DNA of 64,000 nt from contig NZ_JAHCLR010000008.1 of the NCBI RefSeq assembly GCF_018455725.1, positions 62,001-126,000 on the forward strand, given 5' to 3'. Below, in pieces: positions 33,234 to 42,835 of this stretch. The position numbers and the translations under genes were made by a program. The DNA is from Mycolicibacter acidiphilus (GTDB lineage: Bacteria > Actinomycetota > Actinomycetes > Mycobacteriales > Mycobacteriaceae). The notes beneath the pieces are model-generated. The model saw only the letters and a list, made by a program, of their open reading frames with translations. It ran no database searches and was not told where the DNA came from. How positions within the stretch are numbered: position 1 is the first letter of the stretch; each line of letters opens with the position of its first letter.

Positions 33234-34619
33234 GTGGCACCTGAATCCGCTGCTAAGCCCGCCAAGACCGCCAAGGCCGCCCCGAAGGCCGCCCCCAAGG
33301 CGGACCCGGTAACGCCGGCCGCGACCCGGCGTCGCGTCGCGGTCCTCGGGGGCAACCGGATCCCGTTCGCCCGCTCCGACGGCGCCTACGCCAACGCGTC
33401 CAACCAGGACATGTTCACCGCGGCCCTGGACGGCCTGGTGGACCGGTTCGGCCTGGCCGGCGAGACGCTCGGCGCGGTGATCGGCGGCGCGGTGCTCAAG
33501 CACAGCCGGGACTTCAACCTGATGCGCGAGTGCGTGCTGGGCTCGGCGCTGTCGCCGCACACCCCGGCGTTCGACATGCAGCAGGCCTGCGGCACCGGCC
33601 TGCAAGCCGCGATCGCCGCCGCCGACGGGATCGCTGCCGGCCGCTACGAGGTCGCGGCGGCGGGCGGGGTGGACACCACCTCCGATGCCCCGCTGGAGGT
33701 CGGCGACCAGCTGCGCCGCACGCTGCTGGCGCTGCGCCGGTCCAAGTCCAACCTGGAGCGGCTCAAGCTGGCCGGCAAGCTGCCCGCAGCGCTCGGGGTG
33801 GAGATCCCGGCCAACAAGGAGGCCCGCACCGGGATGTCGATGGGTGATCACCAGGCGATCACCAGCAAGAAGTGGGGCATCAAGCGCACCGAACAGGACG
33901 AACTGGCCGCCGCCAGTCACCAGAAGATGGCCGCCGCCTACGACCGGGGCTTCTTCGACGACCTGGTCACCCCGTTCCTGGGCCTGTACCGCGACAACAA
34001 CCTGCGGCCCGGCTCGACGGTGGAGAAGCTGGCCACCCTCAAGCCGGTGTTCGGCGTGAAGGCCGGCGACGCCACCATGACCGCCGGCAACTCCACCCCG
34101 CTCACCGACGGCGCCTCGGTGGCGCTGCTGGCCAGCGAGGAGTGGGCCGCTGCGCACAAGCTGACCCCGCTGGCATACTTCGTCGACGCCGAGACCGCCG
34201 CGGTCGACTACGTGACCGGCCACGAGGGGCTGCTGATGGCGCCGACGTACGCGGTGCCCCGGCTGCTGGCCCGCAACGGCCTGGCCCTGCAGGACTTCGA
34301 CTTCTACGAGATCCACGAGGCGTTCGCCTCGACCGTGCTGTGCCACCTGGCCGCCTGGGAGTCCGAGGAGTACTGCAAGTCCCGGCTCGGCCTGGACAAG
34401 GCGCTGGGTGCCATCGACCGCTCCAAGCTCAACGTCAACGGCTCGTCGCTGGCCGCCGGACACCCGTTCGCGGCCACCGGCGGGCGGATCGTCGCGCAGG
34501 CCGCCAAGCAGTTGGCGGAGGCGAAGGCCGCTCAGAAGGGCGCCAAGAAGCCGCTGCGCGCGCTGATCTCGATCTGCGCGGCCGGCGGGCAGGGCGTCGC
34601 CGCCATTCTGGAGGCCTGA
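33234..34619 (+). CDS. fadA2: Acetyl-CoA acyltransferase (thiolase) FadA2
   Basis: A 461-residue thiolase that cleaves 3-ketoacyl-CoA with CoA, or condenses in reverse. The catalytic triad is visible: Cys 119 in QQACGTG, His in IHEAFAS plus the GHPFAATGGR motif, and the second Cys in SICAAGGQG. The first about 30 residues are an Ala/Lys/Pro-rich extension not part of the fold. GTG 33234 is preceded by GGAGAG. From memory it corresponds to Rv0243. It is transcribed divergently from fabG4-htdX, and the operator site lies between them. Confidence 0.92.
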   Translation: MAPESAAKPAKTAKAAPKAAPKADPVTPAATRRRVAVLGGNRIPFARSDGAYANASNQDMFTAALDGLVDRFGLAGETLGAVIGGAVLKHSRDFNLMRECVLGSALSPHTPAFDMQQACGTGLQAAIAAADGIAAGRYEVAAAGGVDTTSDAPLEVGDQLRRTLLALRRSKSNLERLKLAGKLPAALGVEIPANKEARTGMSMGDHQAITSKKWGIKRTEQDELAAASHQKMAAAYDRGFFDDLVTPFLGLYRDNNLRPGSTVEKLATLKPVFGVKAGDATMTAGNSTPLTDGASVALLASEEWAAAHKLTPLAYFVDAETAAVDYVTGHEGLLMAPTYAVPRLLARNGLALQDFDFYEIHEAFASTVLCHLAAWESEEYCKSRLGLDKALGAIDRSKLNVNGSSLAAGHPFAATGGRIVAQAAKQLAEAKAAQKGAKKPLRALISICAAGGQGVAAILEA

Positions 34620-34687
34620 CCCGCACCTGGAGGGGCCTGTCGCCGGAGGGATCCGGCGGCGGGCCTGCCGTACGGCATCAGGTCGGG

Positions 34688-35278
34688 TCAGAAGGACCGG
34701 CTGCCCTGTGGTGACAGGACGAACCCGGTGCTCGGGGTCTGCTCGCCGGTGTTGTTCAGGATGCAGGCCACGCTGTCGTCAGTCGGCGCTCCGCAGGTCA
34801 CGGTCGCGCGCGTGCCGTCCAACGTGATCTTCGAACCGGCCGCCAGCAGGTTGTAGGAGGCGGGGTCGACGCGGTCGACCTCCACGGTGCTGCGGTGTTC
34901 GTAGCTGCGGTAGGTTTCGAATTTCTCCAGGTCTGCGTGTCCGAGGACTGCCTGTGGGGCGTCGGAGCCGTAGGCGCCCTTGGCGCTGCCGTAGTTCACG
35001 TCGCTGCCGGCGCCGGTCCCGGGCAGGTCCGCACCCCAGCAGGTGGCCTCGGGCGGGCTGCCCCAGCGGGTCATCGTCATGATGCGGCAGCGCACCCCGT
35101 TCGGTGTGACGAACTGCCAGCCACCGGCACCGTACGTGCTGTACGTGGCGAATTGATCCGGGTTCACCGGTTGCAGTGCGCCCAAATCCGGGATGGGAGC
35201 CGCGGCCGCCACACCCATGTTCAGAAGCAGTCCGCCAACGCCGAATAGCATGCTCCCCACTGCGGCCGCCGACCTCAC
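34688..35278 (-). CDS. Secreted protein with signal peptide
   Basis: A 196-residue exported protein. The N-terminal hydrophobic stretch MLFGVGGLLLNMGVAAAAPI is a Sec signal, with cleavage probably after AAA. GTG 35278 is used; the ATG at 35254 would give a more compact signal peptide. The mature part is small and beta-rich, with Cys pairs (VRCRIMT, ATCWGAD, VTCGAP and VACILN) suggesting two disulfides, as in several mycobacterial secreted proteins of unknown function. It faces the fadA2 end across a short gap containing a GCCGGA/TCCGGC hairpin. I recall no counterpart at this place in M. tuberculosis. Confidence 0.75.
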   Translation of the reverse strand: MRSAAAVGSMLFGVGGLLLNMGVAAAAPIPDLGALQPVNPDQFATYSTYGAGGWQFVTPNGVRCRIMTMTRWGSPPEATCWGADLPGTGAGSDVNYGSAKGAYGSDAPQAVLGHADLEKFETYRSYEHRSTVEVDRVDPASYNLLAAGSKITLDGTRATVTCGAPTDDSVACILNNTGEQTPSTGFVLSPQGSRSF

Positions 35279-35451
35279 ACCGCCCAGTATGCCCAGTCTC
35301 GACGCGAGTCCTGACCTGGCTCGCCTCGAGTGGGAATCCCACGACGCGACACGCCGGGTTCACGTCGTGAATGTCCCACTCGGCCTCGGCAAAGCAACGG
35401 GCCCCCGGGGAATGGAGGCCTGACACCCCCGGCGGCGATACCGTGGACGCC

Positions 35452-36369
35452 ATGCGGATCTCCATCATGGCGTCACTGTCCGGCAGCGGGGGCCGCTCAG
35501 CGGTCGATGCGACGGTCGAGCACCTCGCCGCCCTGCACGACGAGGGCTTCCGGCGGGTCTGGTTCAGTCAGCTGCCCAACGAACCGGACCTGCTCACGGT
35601 GCTGGCCGTCGCGCTGCGCGAAGTGGACGGCATCGAGGCCGCAACCGGGGTGCTGCCGATCCAGAACCAGCACCCGATGCTGCTGGCGCAACGCGCGCTG
35701 ACGCTGAGCCTGCTCTCCGGCGGCCGCTTCGTGCTGGGGCTGGGCCTGACGCACCAGGTGGTCACCGAGGGCATGTGGGGCATCCCGTGGGACAAGCCGG
35801 TGCGCCGGCTGCGGGAGTACCTGGACGGGCTGCTGCCGCTGCTGGCCGGTGAACCGGCCGACGCGGTGGGGGAGACCGTGACCACCCGCGGGGCGCTGAA
35901 CATCGGCGCGCCGGCCCCGGACGTCTACCTCGCGGCGCTCGGTCCACAGCTGCTGCGGCTGGCCGGACGCCGCACCGCCGGCACCGTCACCTGGATGACC
36001 GGCGCGCAGACCCTGGCCGAACACGTCTCGCCGACGCTGCGCGCGGCGGCAGAAGAAGCCGGCCGGCCCGCCGACGCGGTGCGGGTGGTCGCGGCGCTGC
36101 CGGTCGCCGTCACCGACGACGTCGCCGCGCTACGGGCCACGGCGGCGAAGCAGTTCGCGGTCTACGGCCAGCTGCCGTCGTACCGCGCCATGCTGGACCG
36201 GGAGGGCTACGCCGGGCCGGAGGACGCGGCGATCATCGGCAGCGAGGACGAGGTCGCGCAGCGCCTCGCCGCACTGCGCGGGGTCGACGAGTTCGTCGGC
36301 GCCGTCTTCGACCCGTCACCCGAGGGCAGTGCCCGCACCCGTGCGCTGCTGCGCCGGCTGGACTCCTGA
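35452..36369 (+). CDS. LLM-class (luciferase-like) oxidoreductase
   Basis: A 305-residue TIM-barrel flavin or F420-dependent oxidoreductase. It starts ISIMASLSGSGGRSAVDATV and includes FVLGLGLTHQVVTEGMWGIP and the late VAQRLAALRGVDEFVGAVF strand typical of the LLM family. It lacks the EHH motif of the other luciferase-like protein at 12945. ATG 35452 is chosen because it begins at the first barrel strand; the longer frame to 35371 is compositional. It ends in a strong bidirectional hairpin shared with fadE5. The substrate is unknown. Confidence 0.8.
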   Translation: MRISIMASLSGSGGRSAVDATVEHLAALHDEGFRRVWFSQLPNEPDLLTVLAVALREVDGIEAATGVLPIQNQHPMLLAQRALTLSLLSGGRFVLGLGLTHQVVTEGMWGIPWDKPVRRLREYLDGLLPLLAGEPADAVGETVTTRGALNIGAPAPDVYLAALGPQLLRLAGRRTAGTVTWMTGAQTLAEHVSPTLRAAAEEAGRPADAVRVVAALPVAVTDDVAALRATAAKQFAVYGQLPSYRAMLDREGYAGPEDAAIIGSEDEVAQRLAALRGVDEFVGAVFDPSPEGSARTRALLRRLDS

Positions 36370-36380
36370 CCGGAATGCAG

Positions 36381-36409
36381 AACAGCCCCCGGGAGACCCG
36401 GGGGCTGTT
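36381..36409. terminator. Bidirectional hairpin terminator
   Basis: AACAGCCCCCGGG (36381-36393) and CCCGGGGGCTGTT (36397-36409) form a perfect 13-pair stem with an AGA loop. It lies between the convergent LLM gene (stop 36369) and fadE5 (stop 36427). There is no long U-tract, but stem strength and position support termination from both sides. Confidence 0.75.
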
Positions 36410-36426
36410 GTGCGTCACGGTGAGGC

Positions 36427-38262
36427 TCAGAACGCCGCTTCGTCGAGCTCCATGATGTCGTTGTCGATGTTCTCGAGCACGACGCGGGTGCTGGTCAGCA
36501 GCGGCAGCATGTTCTTCGCGAAGAACGACGCGACCGCGACCTTGCCCTCGTAGAAGGCCTTGTCGGCGTCGCTGACGTCGCCGTCGAGCTTCTCGATCGC
36601 CACCGCGGCCTGGCGGGCCAGCAGCCAGCCGATCACCAGGTCGCCGACGCTCATCAGGAAGCGCACCGAACCGGTGCCGACCTTGTAGATGCTGGAGATG
36701 TCCTCCTGCGCGGCCATCAGGTAGCCGGTCAGCGTGGCGGCCATGCCCTGCACGTCGGCCAGCGCGGTCGCCAGCAGCTCCCGCTCGGCCTTCAGCCGGC
36801 CGTTGCCGGTCTCGTTCTTGATGAACGTCTCGATCTCACCGGCGACGTGCGCCAGCGCCTGGCCCTTGTCCCGGATGATCTTCCGGAAGAAGAAGTCCTG
36901 CGCCTGGATCGCGGTGGTGCCCTCGTAGAGGGAGTCGATCTTGGCGTCCCGGATGTACTGCTCGATCGGGTAGTCCTTCAGGAAGCCCGACCCGCCGAGC
37001 GTCTGCAGGCTCTCGGTGAGCTTGGCGTACGCCTGCTCGGAGCCGACGCCCTTGACGATCGGCAGCATCAGGTCGTTGATGCGGACAGCCAGGTCGGCCT
37101 CCACACCGTGCAGTTCCTTGGCCACCGCGGCGTCCTGGAAGGACGCGGTGTACAGGTACAGCGCCCGCAGCCCCTCGGCGTAGGCCTTCTGGGTCATCAG
37201 CGAGCGACGCACGTCCGGGTGGTGGGTGATCGTCACCCGCGGCGCGGTCTTGTCGGTCATCTGGGTCAGGTCGGCGCCCTGCACCCGCTCCTTGGCGTAG
37301 TCCAGCGCGTTCAGGTAGCCGGTGGACAGCGTGGCGATCGCCTTGGTGCCCACCATCATCCGGGCCTGCTCGATCACGTCGAACATCTGCGCGATGCCGT
37401 TGTGCACCTCGCCGACCAGCCAGCCCACCGCGGGGGTGCCGTGCTGGCCGAAGGTCAGCTCACAGGTGGCCGAGGCGTTCAGGCCCATCTTGTGCTCGAC
37501 GTTGGTGACGAACACGCCGTTGCGCTCACCGAGCTCGCCGGTGGCGAAGTCGAAGTGGAACTTCGGCACGAAGAACAGGCTCAGACCCTTGGTGCCCGGC
37601 TTGCCGCCCTCGGGGCGGGCCAGCACCAGGTGGAAGATGTTCTCGAACAGGTCGTCGGAGTCCGCGGAGGTGATGAACCGCTTCACCCCGTCGATGTGCC
37701 AGGAGCCGTCGGCCTGCGGCACGGCCTTGGTGCGGCCGGCGCCCACATCCGAGCCGGCGTCCGGCTCGGTGAGCACCATGGTGGAGCCCCAGCCGCGCTC
37801 GGCGGCGATGATGGCCCACTTCTTCTGCTCTTCGGTGGCGACGTGGTAGAAGATGTTCGCGAATCCGGCGCCGCCGGCGTACATCCACACGGCCGGGTTG
37901 GCACCCAGGATGTGCTCGTGCAGTGCCCACATCACGGACTTCGGCATCGGCATGCCGCCGAGCGCCTCGTCGATGCCGACCTTGTCCCAGCCGCCCTCGA
38001 TGGTGGCGCGCACCGACTTCTTGAACGACTCCGGCAGCTTCACCGTGTGGGTGTCGGGCTGGAATTCAGCGGGGTGGCGGTCGCCGTCGACGAACGAGTC
38101 GGCGATCGGGCCCTCGGCCAGGCGGACCATCTCGCCGAGCATCTCGCGGATGGTGTCGACGTCGAGCTCGCTGTACTCACCCTTGCCGAATACCCGGTCT
38201 ACGCCGAATACCTCGAACAGGTTGAAGAGCTGGTCGCGGACGTTGCTCCTGTAGTGGCTCAC
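36427..38262 (-). CDS. fadE5: Acyl-CoA dehydrogenase FadE5
   Basis: A 611-residue flavin acyl-CoA dehydrogenase of broad chain-length range in mycobacteria. It has the FAD fingerprint [10 protein letters not shown] and the catalytic Glu 447 in YEGTTAIQ. The [10 protein letters not shown] start at GTG 38262 is preceded by AAGGAGGA. The length equals M. tuberculosis FadE5 (Rv0244c). A paralogue lies at 137-1966. The upstream region holds two palindromes: a TTAC-N6-GTAA site over its likely -10 (TAACTT on the minus strand) and ACCAACCGGTTGGT further up. The gene is therefore probably repressed by one or two TetR-type regulators. Confidence 0.94.
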   Translation of the reverse strand: MSHYRSNVRDQLFNLFEVFGVDRVFGKGEYSELDVDTIREMLGEMVRLAEGPIADSFVDGDRHPAEFQPDTHTVKLPESFKKSVRATIEGGWDKVGIDEALGGMPMPKSVMWALHEHILGANPAVWMYAGGAGFANIFYHVATEEQKKWAIIAAERGWGSTMVLTEPDAGSDVGAGRTKAVPQADGSWHIDGVKRFITSADSDDLFENIFHLVLARPEGGKPGTKGLSLFFVPKFHFDFATGELGERNGVFVTNVEHKMGLNASATCELTFGQHGTPAVGWLVGEVHNGIAQMFDVIEQARMMVGTKAIATLSTGYLNALDYAKERVQGADLTQMTDKTAPRVTITHHPDVRRSLMTQKAYAEGLRALYLYTASFQDAAVAKELHGVEADLAVRINDLMLPIVKGVGSEQAYAKLTESLQTLGGSGFLKDYPIEQYIRDAKIDSLYEGTTAIQAQDFFFRKIIRDKGQALAHVAGEIETFIKNETGNGRLKAERELLATALADVQGMAATLTGYLMAAQEDISSIYKVGTGSVRFLMSVGDLVIGWLLARQAAVAIEKLDGDVSDADKAFYEGKVAVASFFAKNMLPLLTSTRVVLENIDNDIMELDEAAF

Positions 38263-38312
38263 TACTTCCTCCTTGATGGAATGCCACCTGCGGTTGGGTA
38301 CTCGGGATTAAG

Positions 38313-38326
38313 TTACCCACCAGTAA
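38313..38326. promoter_or_regulatory. TTAC-N6-GTAA site 3 (fadE5 promoter)
   Basis: TTACCCACCAGTAA, extended by one G/C pair on each side, overlaps TAACTT, the likely -10 box of fadE5 on the minus strand (38315-38310). It lies 50 bases before the fadE5 start. Its half-sites match those at 29371 and 33151. Confidence 0.55.
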
Positions 38327-38396
38327 CGTGTCCTGAAATATACCCCTTGAGGACCACAGCGCAAGCGAGTGTGAGCTACATTAAGCAACCTAATTA

Positions 38397-38410
38397 ACCA
38401 ACCGGTTGGT
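38397..38410. promoter_or_regulatory. ACCAACCGGTTGGT palindrome
   Basis: A perfect 14-base palindrome in the divergent region between fadE5 and the flavin reductase gene. Its form is that of many TetR-family operators. It differs fully from the TTAC-N6-GTAA sites, so a second regulator, not encoded in this window as far as I can tell, may act here. Confidence 0.5.
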
Positions 38411-38458
38411 CTCAGTCCGGCGATGTCGCAGCTCACGGGGCCCGACCCGGGCGGGTAG

Positions 38459-38995
<537 letters not shown>

Positions 38996-39059
38996 CGGGG
39001 CGGGCGGTGCGGCGTCGCCGGAGATGCGACCCGAGCCGGAAATGTGTTGCTATGGGGTG

Positions 39060-39932
39060 ATGGTGAACCCCGGAGCCGACCCCGAACACCTGCGCGCACT
39101 GGCCGAGACGCTCGTCGTCGAGGCCGCGGAATTCGTGCGCCGCCGCCGCGCCGAGGTGTTCGGCGCCGAGGGGGCCCCGCGGTCCCCGGACGTCGCGGTG
39201 CAGACCAAGAGCAGCCCCACCGACCCGGTCACGGTGGTGGACACCGAGACCGAGCGGTTCATCCGCGACCGGCTGGCGCAGCTGCGGCCGGGCGACGCGG
39301 TGCTCGGCGAGGAGGGCGGCGGCCCCAGCGGTGCGGGGGAGCCGGGCGCCGTGACCTGGGTGATCGACCCGATCGACGGCACCGTCAACTTCATGTACGA
39401 CGTGCCCGCATACGCAGTGTCGCTGGCCGCGCAGGTCGGTGGGGCGTCGGTGGCCGGCGCGGTCGCCGACGTCGTCGCCGGCCGGGTCTACTCGGCTGCG
39501 GCCGGACTGGGCGCGCAGGTCCGCCACCCGCAGGGCGTGGCGACGCTGCGCTGCACCGAGGTGACCGCGCTGTCGGTGGCGCTGCTGGGCACCGGATTCG
39601 GGTATTCGCCGAACCGGCGCGGCGCGCAGTCGGCGCTGCTGGCCCGGGTGCTGCCGAAGGTGCGCGACGTACGGCGGATCGGGTCGGCCGCGCTGGATCT
39701 GTGCATGGTCGCCGCCGGCCGCCTCGACGTCTACTACGAGCACGGCATCAAACCGTGGGACTACGCGGCGGGGGCGTTGATCGCCGCCGAGGCGGGTGCC
39801 CGGGTGCTGTTGCCGGACCCGGACCAGCCGCTCGACGCCGGCGGGGTGATCGTCGCCGCGGCGCCCGGAATCGCCGATGAATTTCTCGCATTGTTGCAGG
39901 AGAACGACGGTCTGGCGGCCATCCCGCTGTAG
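39060..39932 (+). CDS. Inositol monophosphatase-family phosphatase (SuhB-like)
   Basis: A 290-residue Mg2+-dependent phosphatase. The metal-binding motifs are AVLGEEGGG, WVIDPIDGTVNFMYDVP and the C-terminal GIKPWDYAAGALIAAEAGA. The start is uncertain: ATG 39060 gives 290 residues, the length I recall for M. tuberculosis SuhB, whereas ATG 39024 would add 12 residues. The likely role is myo-inositol phosphate dephosphorylation for phosphatidylinositol and mycothiol synthesis, but FBPase-like or histidinol-phosphatase members share these motifs. Confidence 0.85.
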   Translation: MVNPGADPEHLRALAETLVVEAAEFVRRRRAEVFGAEGAPRSPDVAVQTKSSPTDPVTVVDTETERFIRDRLAQLRPGDAVLGEEGGGPSGAGEPGAVTWVIDPIDGTVNFMYDVPAYAVSLAAQVGGASVAGAVADVVAGRVYSAAAGLGAQVRHPQGVATLRCTEVTALSVALLGTGFGYSPNRRGAQSALLARVLPKVRDVRRIGSAALDLCMVAAGRLDVYYEHGIKPWDYAAGALIAAEAGARVLLPDPDQPLDAGGVIVAAAPGIADEFLALLQENDGLAAIPL

Positions 39933-39951
39933 CCGGATTGCCCATCACGCC

Positions 39952-39981
39952 TTGACCTCTGTTTGATAACGACTGTATAAC
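39952..39981 (+). promoter_or_regulatory. Candidate SigA promoter of the aldo/keto reductase gene
   Basis: TTGACC (39952-39957) and TATAAC (39976-39981) are 18 bases apart, close to the vegetative consensus. Transcription would begin near 39988 and leave a leader of about 150 bases before the gene at 40138. The leader contains GCCGCT/AGCGGC (40086-40100), a short hairpin, and an AGGAGG not followed by a start codon. Confidence 0.5.
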
Positions 39982-40137
39982 GGACCCTGCGGATGTGGGG
40001 TCGACGGAGCGTCGGCTGTCCCGAACCAGGAGGTAGAGCCGCGTAACACGCCAGGCTGCGGAACCTTCCGCCGAGCCTGATTTCAGCCGCTGGCAGCGGC
40101 AATCGCAACGTAACTAGAGACGGCAAAGTAACAGAAT

Positions 40138-41046
40138 GTGTGGGTCGAAAAGTTGACTACTTCGTATGCACCAGAACTCAGCCTGGACGGTGAATATCCC
40201 GGCCAGATTCCCCAGATCACCCTCAACGACCAGGCGGCGGTGCCCGTCCTCGGGATCGGGGTGGCCAAACTCTCCGACGAGCAGACCGAGGCCTCGGTGC
40301 TGGCGGCCTTGGAAAGCGGCTGCCGCCTGATCGACACCGCCGCCTCCTACGGCAACGAGGCCGCCGTCGGCCGCGCCATCGAGGCGTCCGGCGTCCCCCG
40401 CTCGGAACTGGTCGTCAGCACCAAGCTCGGTGTCTCCCAGCAGGGCTATGCCAGCACGCTGGATGCCTGCCAGGAGAGCATCGACCGGCTCGGCCTGGAC
40501 TACCTGGACATGTACCTGATGCACTGGCCGGCGCCGAAGGTCGGTAAGTACCTCGACAGCTGGCAGGCCATGATCCACGCCCGCGAAGAGGGATTGGTCC
40601 GGTCGATCGGCGTCTGCAACTTCACCGAGGAACTGCTCACCGAGATCATCGACGAGACGGCGGTGGCACCCGCACTCAACCAGGTCGAACTGCACCCGCT
40701 GTTCAACCAGGAGGAACTGCGGCAGTTCCACGCCGAACACGACATCGTCACCGAGGCGCACAGCCCGCTCGGCTTCGGCGAGCGGCACACGATCGTGCGG
40801 GTCGTCGAGAACCCGACGGTGCAGGCGCTCGCCGCGAAGTACGACCGCTCACCCGCGCAGGTGCTGATCCGGTGGAGCCTGCAACTGGGCAACGTGGTCA
40901 CCCCGCGCTCGTCGAAGCTGGACCGCATCCTGGAGAACATCGACGTCTTCGACTTCAGTCTGGGCGCCGACGACATGGACGTGCTCAACGGCCTGCACGA
41001 CGGCACCCGGATTCACCACCACCCGATGACGTTCGTCGGCACCTAA
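40138..41046 (+). CDS. Aldo/keto reductase (Rv2971-like)
   Basis: A 302-residue NADPH-dependent aldo/keto reductase barrel. The catalytic tetrad is visible as Asp and Tyr in LIDTAASYGNE, Lys in VVSTKLG and His in YLMHWPAPK. VCNFTEELLTEIIDE and PRSSKLDRILENI bind the cofactor. GTG 40138 is the longest sensible start; a TTG at 40153 or later is possible. It overlaps the next reductase tail-to-tail by four bases. Family members detoxify methylglyoxal and other dicarbonyls. Confidence 0.87.
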   Translation: MWVEKLTTSYAPELSLDGEYPGQIPQITLNDQAAVPVLGIGVAKLSDEQTEASVLAALESGCRLIDTAASYGNEAAVGRAIEASGVPRSELVVSTKLGVSQQGYASTLDACQESIDRLGLDYLDMYLMHWPAPKVGKYLDSWQAMIHAREEGLVRSIGVCNFTEELLTEIIDETAVAPALNQVELHPLFNQEELRQFHAEHDIVTEAHSPLGFGERHTIVRVVENPTVQALAAKYDRSPAQVLIRWSLQLGNVVTPRSSKLDRILENIDVFDFSLGADDMDVLNGLHDGTRIHHHPMTFVGT

Positions 41047-42050
41047 CCGGTGTCGGACTCCCGCTCGGCGAACTCCTTCCACATCTCCGGATAGGGGCCG
41101 CCGAGCGGTGCGGCCGGTGCCAGGATCTCGTCGATCGCGGTGAGATCCGCGGCGGACAGGGTGATCTCGGTGGCGGCGGCGCTGTCCTGCAGATGGCCGA
41201 GATGCTGCACGCCCAGCAGGGCGACGTGCACCCCGGGTTGGGCCAGCACCCACGCGATCGCCAACTGACTGACGGTGACACCGCGGCCGGCCGCGACCGC
41301 CCGCAGGCTCTCGACCACGGCGAGATTGCGGGTGAACGCGTCGCCGTCGAAGAACCCGCTCTTGACGCGCCAGTCGTCGGCCGCGAATTCGCTTGCGGCG
41401 GTGACGGTCCCGGTGAGCATGCCGTGCGCCAGCGCGCCGTAGGCCAGCACCCCGATGTCGTGTGCCCGACAGTACGGCAGCAGCGTGTCGAGGGCCGCCC
41501 GGCGCAGCATGCTCAGCGGCGGTTGCACCGTCTCCACCGGCAGCACCGCGGCGAACTCCGCCACCTGTGCCGCATCGTAATTCGAGACGCCGACGTGGCG
41601 GATCTTGCCGGCGGCGACGAGTTCGGCCAGCGCGCCGGCGGTTTCGGCCGCCGGGGTCCTCGGATCCGGCCAGTGCACCTGGTACAGGTCGATGTGGTCG
41701 ACGCCGAGGGCGGTGAGGCTGGCGTCGACGTCGGTGCGCAGCAACTCCGGCCGCGCGTCGCGGACCGGGCCGTCGGCGGTCTCGCGCAGCCCGCCCTTGG
41801 TGGCGATCACCACCTCGTCGCGGGCGTGGTCGAGGTCGTGGCGCAGCGCGGTGCCCAGAATCCGCTCGGCCGTGCCGAATCCGTACTCATGGGCGGTGTC
41901 GAAGAAGTTGAAACCGAGTTCGCGGGCCCGCCGGACGATTGCGACGGCGTGGTCCTCGTCGACGGCGCCCCACGCCCCGCTGAACTCCCAGGTGCCCAGC
42001 GCCAGGCGGGAGACCTCTAACCCGCTGCGGCCCAGTCGTGTGGTGTGCAT
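41043..42050 (-). CDS. Aldo/keto reductase, second family type
   Basis: A 335-residue aldo/keto reductase of the Tas/AKR-11-13-like type, unlike its convergent neighbour. It starts TTRLGRSGLEVSRLALGTWE. FFDTAHEYGFGTAE holds the catalytic Asp and Tyr, IATKGG the Lys and YQVHWPDP the His. GVSNYDAAQVAEF follows. ATG 42048-42050 is 35 bases after the sdhB stop on the same strand. An inverted repeat there may terminate the Sdh operon first. The substrate is unknown. Confidence 0.87.
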   Translation of the reverse strand: MHTTRLGRSGLEVSRLALGTWEFSGAWGAVDEDHAVAIVRRARELGFNFFDTAHEYGFGTAERILGTALRHDLDHARDEVVIATKGGLRETADGPVRDARPELLRTDVDASLTALGVDHIDLYQVHWPDPRTPAAETAGALAELVAAGKIRHVGVSNYDAAQVAEFAAVLPVETVQPPLSMLRRAALDTLLPYCRAHDIGVLAYGALAHGMLTGTVTAASEFAADDWRVKSGFFDGDAFTRNLAVVESLRAVAAGRGVTVSQLAIAWVLAQPGVHVALLGVQHLGHLQDSAAATEITLSAADLTAIDEILAPAAPLGGPYPEMWKEFAERESDTG

Positions 42051-42056
42051 GCCACT

Positions 42057-42105
42057 GATTTCGGCGCGTTTCGTCCCGCTCAGCGCTACTTATCGCGCCG
42101 AAATC
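42057..42105 (-). terminator. Inverted repeat at the end of sdhB
   Basis: GATTTCGGCGCG (42057-42068) pairs with CGCGCCGAAATC (42094-42105). The upstream arm is inside the last codons of sdhB and the other lies in the gap before the aldo/keto reductase. It is a candidate terminator or RNA-processing hairpin of the Sdh1 operon. No U-tract is present. Confidence 0.5.
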
Positions 42106-42835
42106 GCCGGCCCACCCAGGCGATCGGGTCGTAACGGTTGCCGGCGACGCGCTCCTTCATCGGGATGATCGCGTTGTCGGTGATCTTGATGCCCTCCGGG
42201 CACACCTCGGTGCAGCACTTGGTGATGTTGCACAGACCCAGACCGGCGTCGTCCTGAGCGAAGTCACGCCGGTCGGCGGTGTCCAGCGGGTGCATCTCCA
42301 GTTCCGCCAGCCGGATGAACATCCGCGGCCCGGAGAAGATCTTCTTGTTCTCCTCGTGGTCGCGGATGACGTGGCAGACGTCCTGGCACAGGAAGCATTC
42401 GATGCACTTGCGGAACTCCTGCGAGCGCTCCACGTCGCGCTGCTGCATCCGGTACTCGCCCGGCTTGAGGTCCTTCGGCGGCTTGAACGCCGGCATCTGC
42501 TGAGCCTTGACGTAGTTGAACGACACGTCGGTGACCAAGTCGCGGATCACCGGGAACGCCCGCATCGGGGTGACGGTCACGGTCTGCTCCGGGTCGAACA
42601 TCGACATCCGGGTCATGCACATCAGCCGCGGGAAGCCGTTGATCTCCGCCGAACACGACCCGCACTTGCCGGCCTTGCAGTTCCACCGCACCGCCAGGTC
42701 CGGGGTCTGGGTGGCCTGCAGTCGGTGGATCACGTCGAGCACCACCTCGCCCTCGTTCACCTCGACGGTGAAGTCCCGCAGTTCGCCGCCGTCGGCGTCG
42801 CCGCGCCAGACCCGAAACCGTGCGTCGTACGTCAT
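42086..42835 (-). CDS. sdhB: Succinate dehydrogenase 1 iron-sulfur subunit (SdhB)
   Basis: A 249-residue iron-sulfur subunit of the Sdh1 complex, passing electrons from the flavoprotein to the quinone site. Three cluster motifs are visible: RWNCKAGKCGSCSAEI with a later Cys in RLMCMT for [2Fe-2S], CIECFLCQDVCHV for [4Fe-4S] and CNITKCCTEVCPEGI for [3Fe-4S] or equivalent. The start overlaps the sdhA stop by one base. From memory it is Rv0247c. The AKR gene follows in the same direction. Confidence 0.93.
   Translation of the reverse strand: MTYDARFRVWRGDADGGELRDFTVEVNEGEVVLDVIHRLQATQTPDLAVRWNCKAGKCGSCSAEINGFPRLMCMTRMSMFDPEQTVTVTPMRAFPVIRDLVTDVSFNYVKAQQMPAFKPPKDLKPGEYRMQQRDVERSQEFRKCIECFLCQDVCHVIRDHEENKKIFSGPRMFIRLAELEMHPLDTADRRDFAQDDAGLGLCNITKCCTEVCPEGIKITDNAIIPMKERVAGNRYDPIAWVGRRFRRDK

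Noticed and set aside
34642-34657. GCCGGA-N4-TCCGGC hairpin after fadA2
   Set aside because: The stem has only six pairs and no U-tract, too weak to list as a terminator on its own.
36847-38397. Plus-strand open frame over fadE5
   Set aside because: It is an antisense shadow of FadE5. It has no ribosome-binding site and no family motif.
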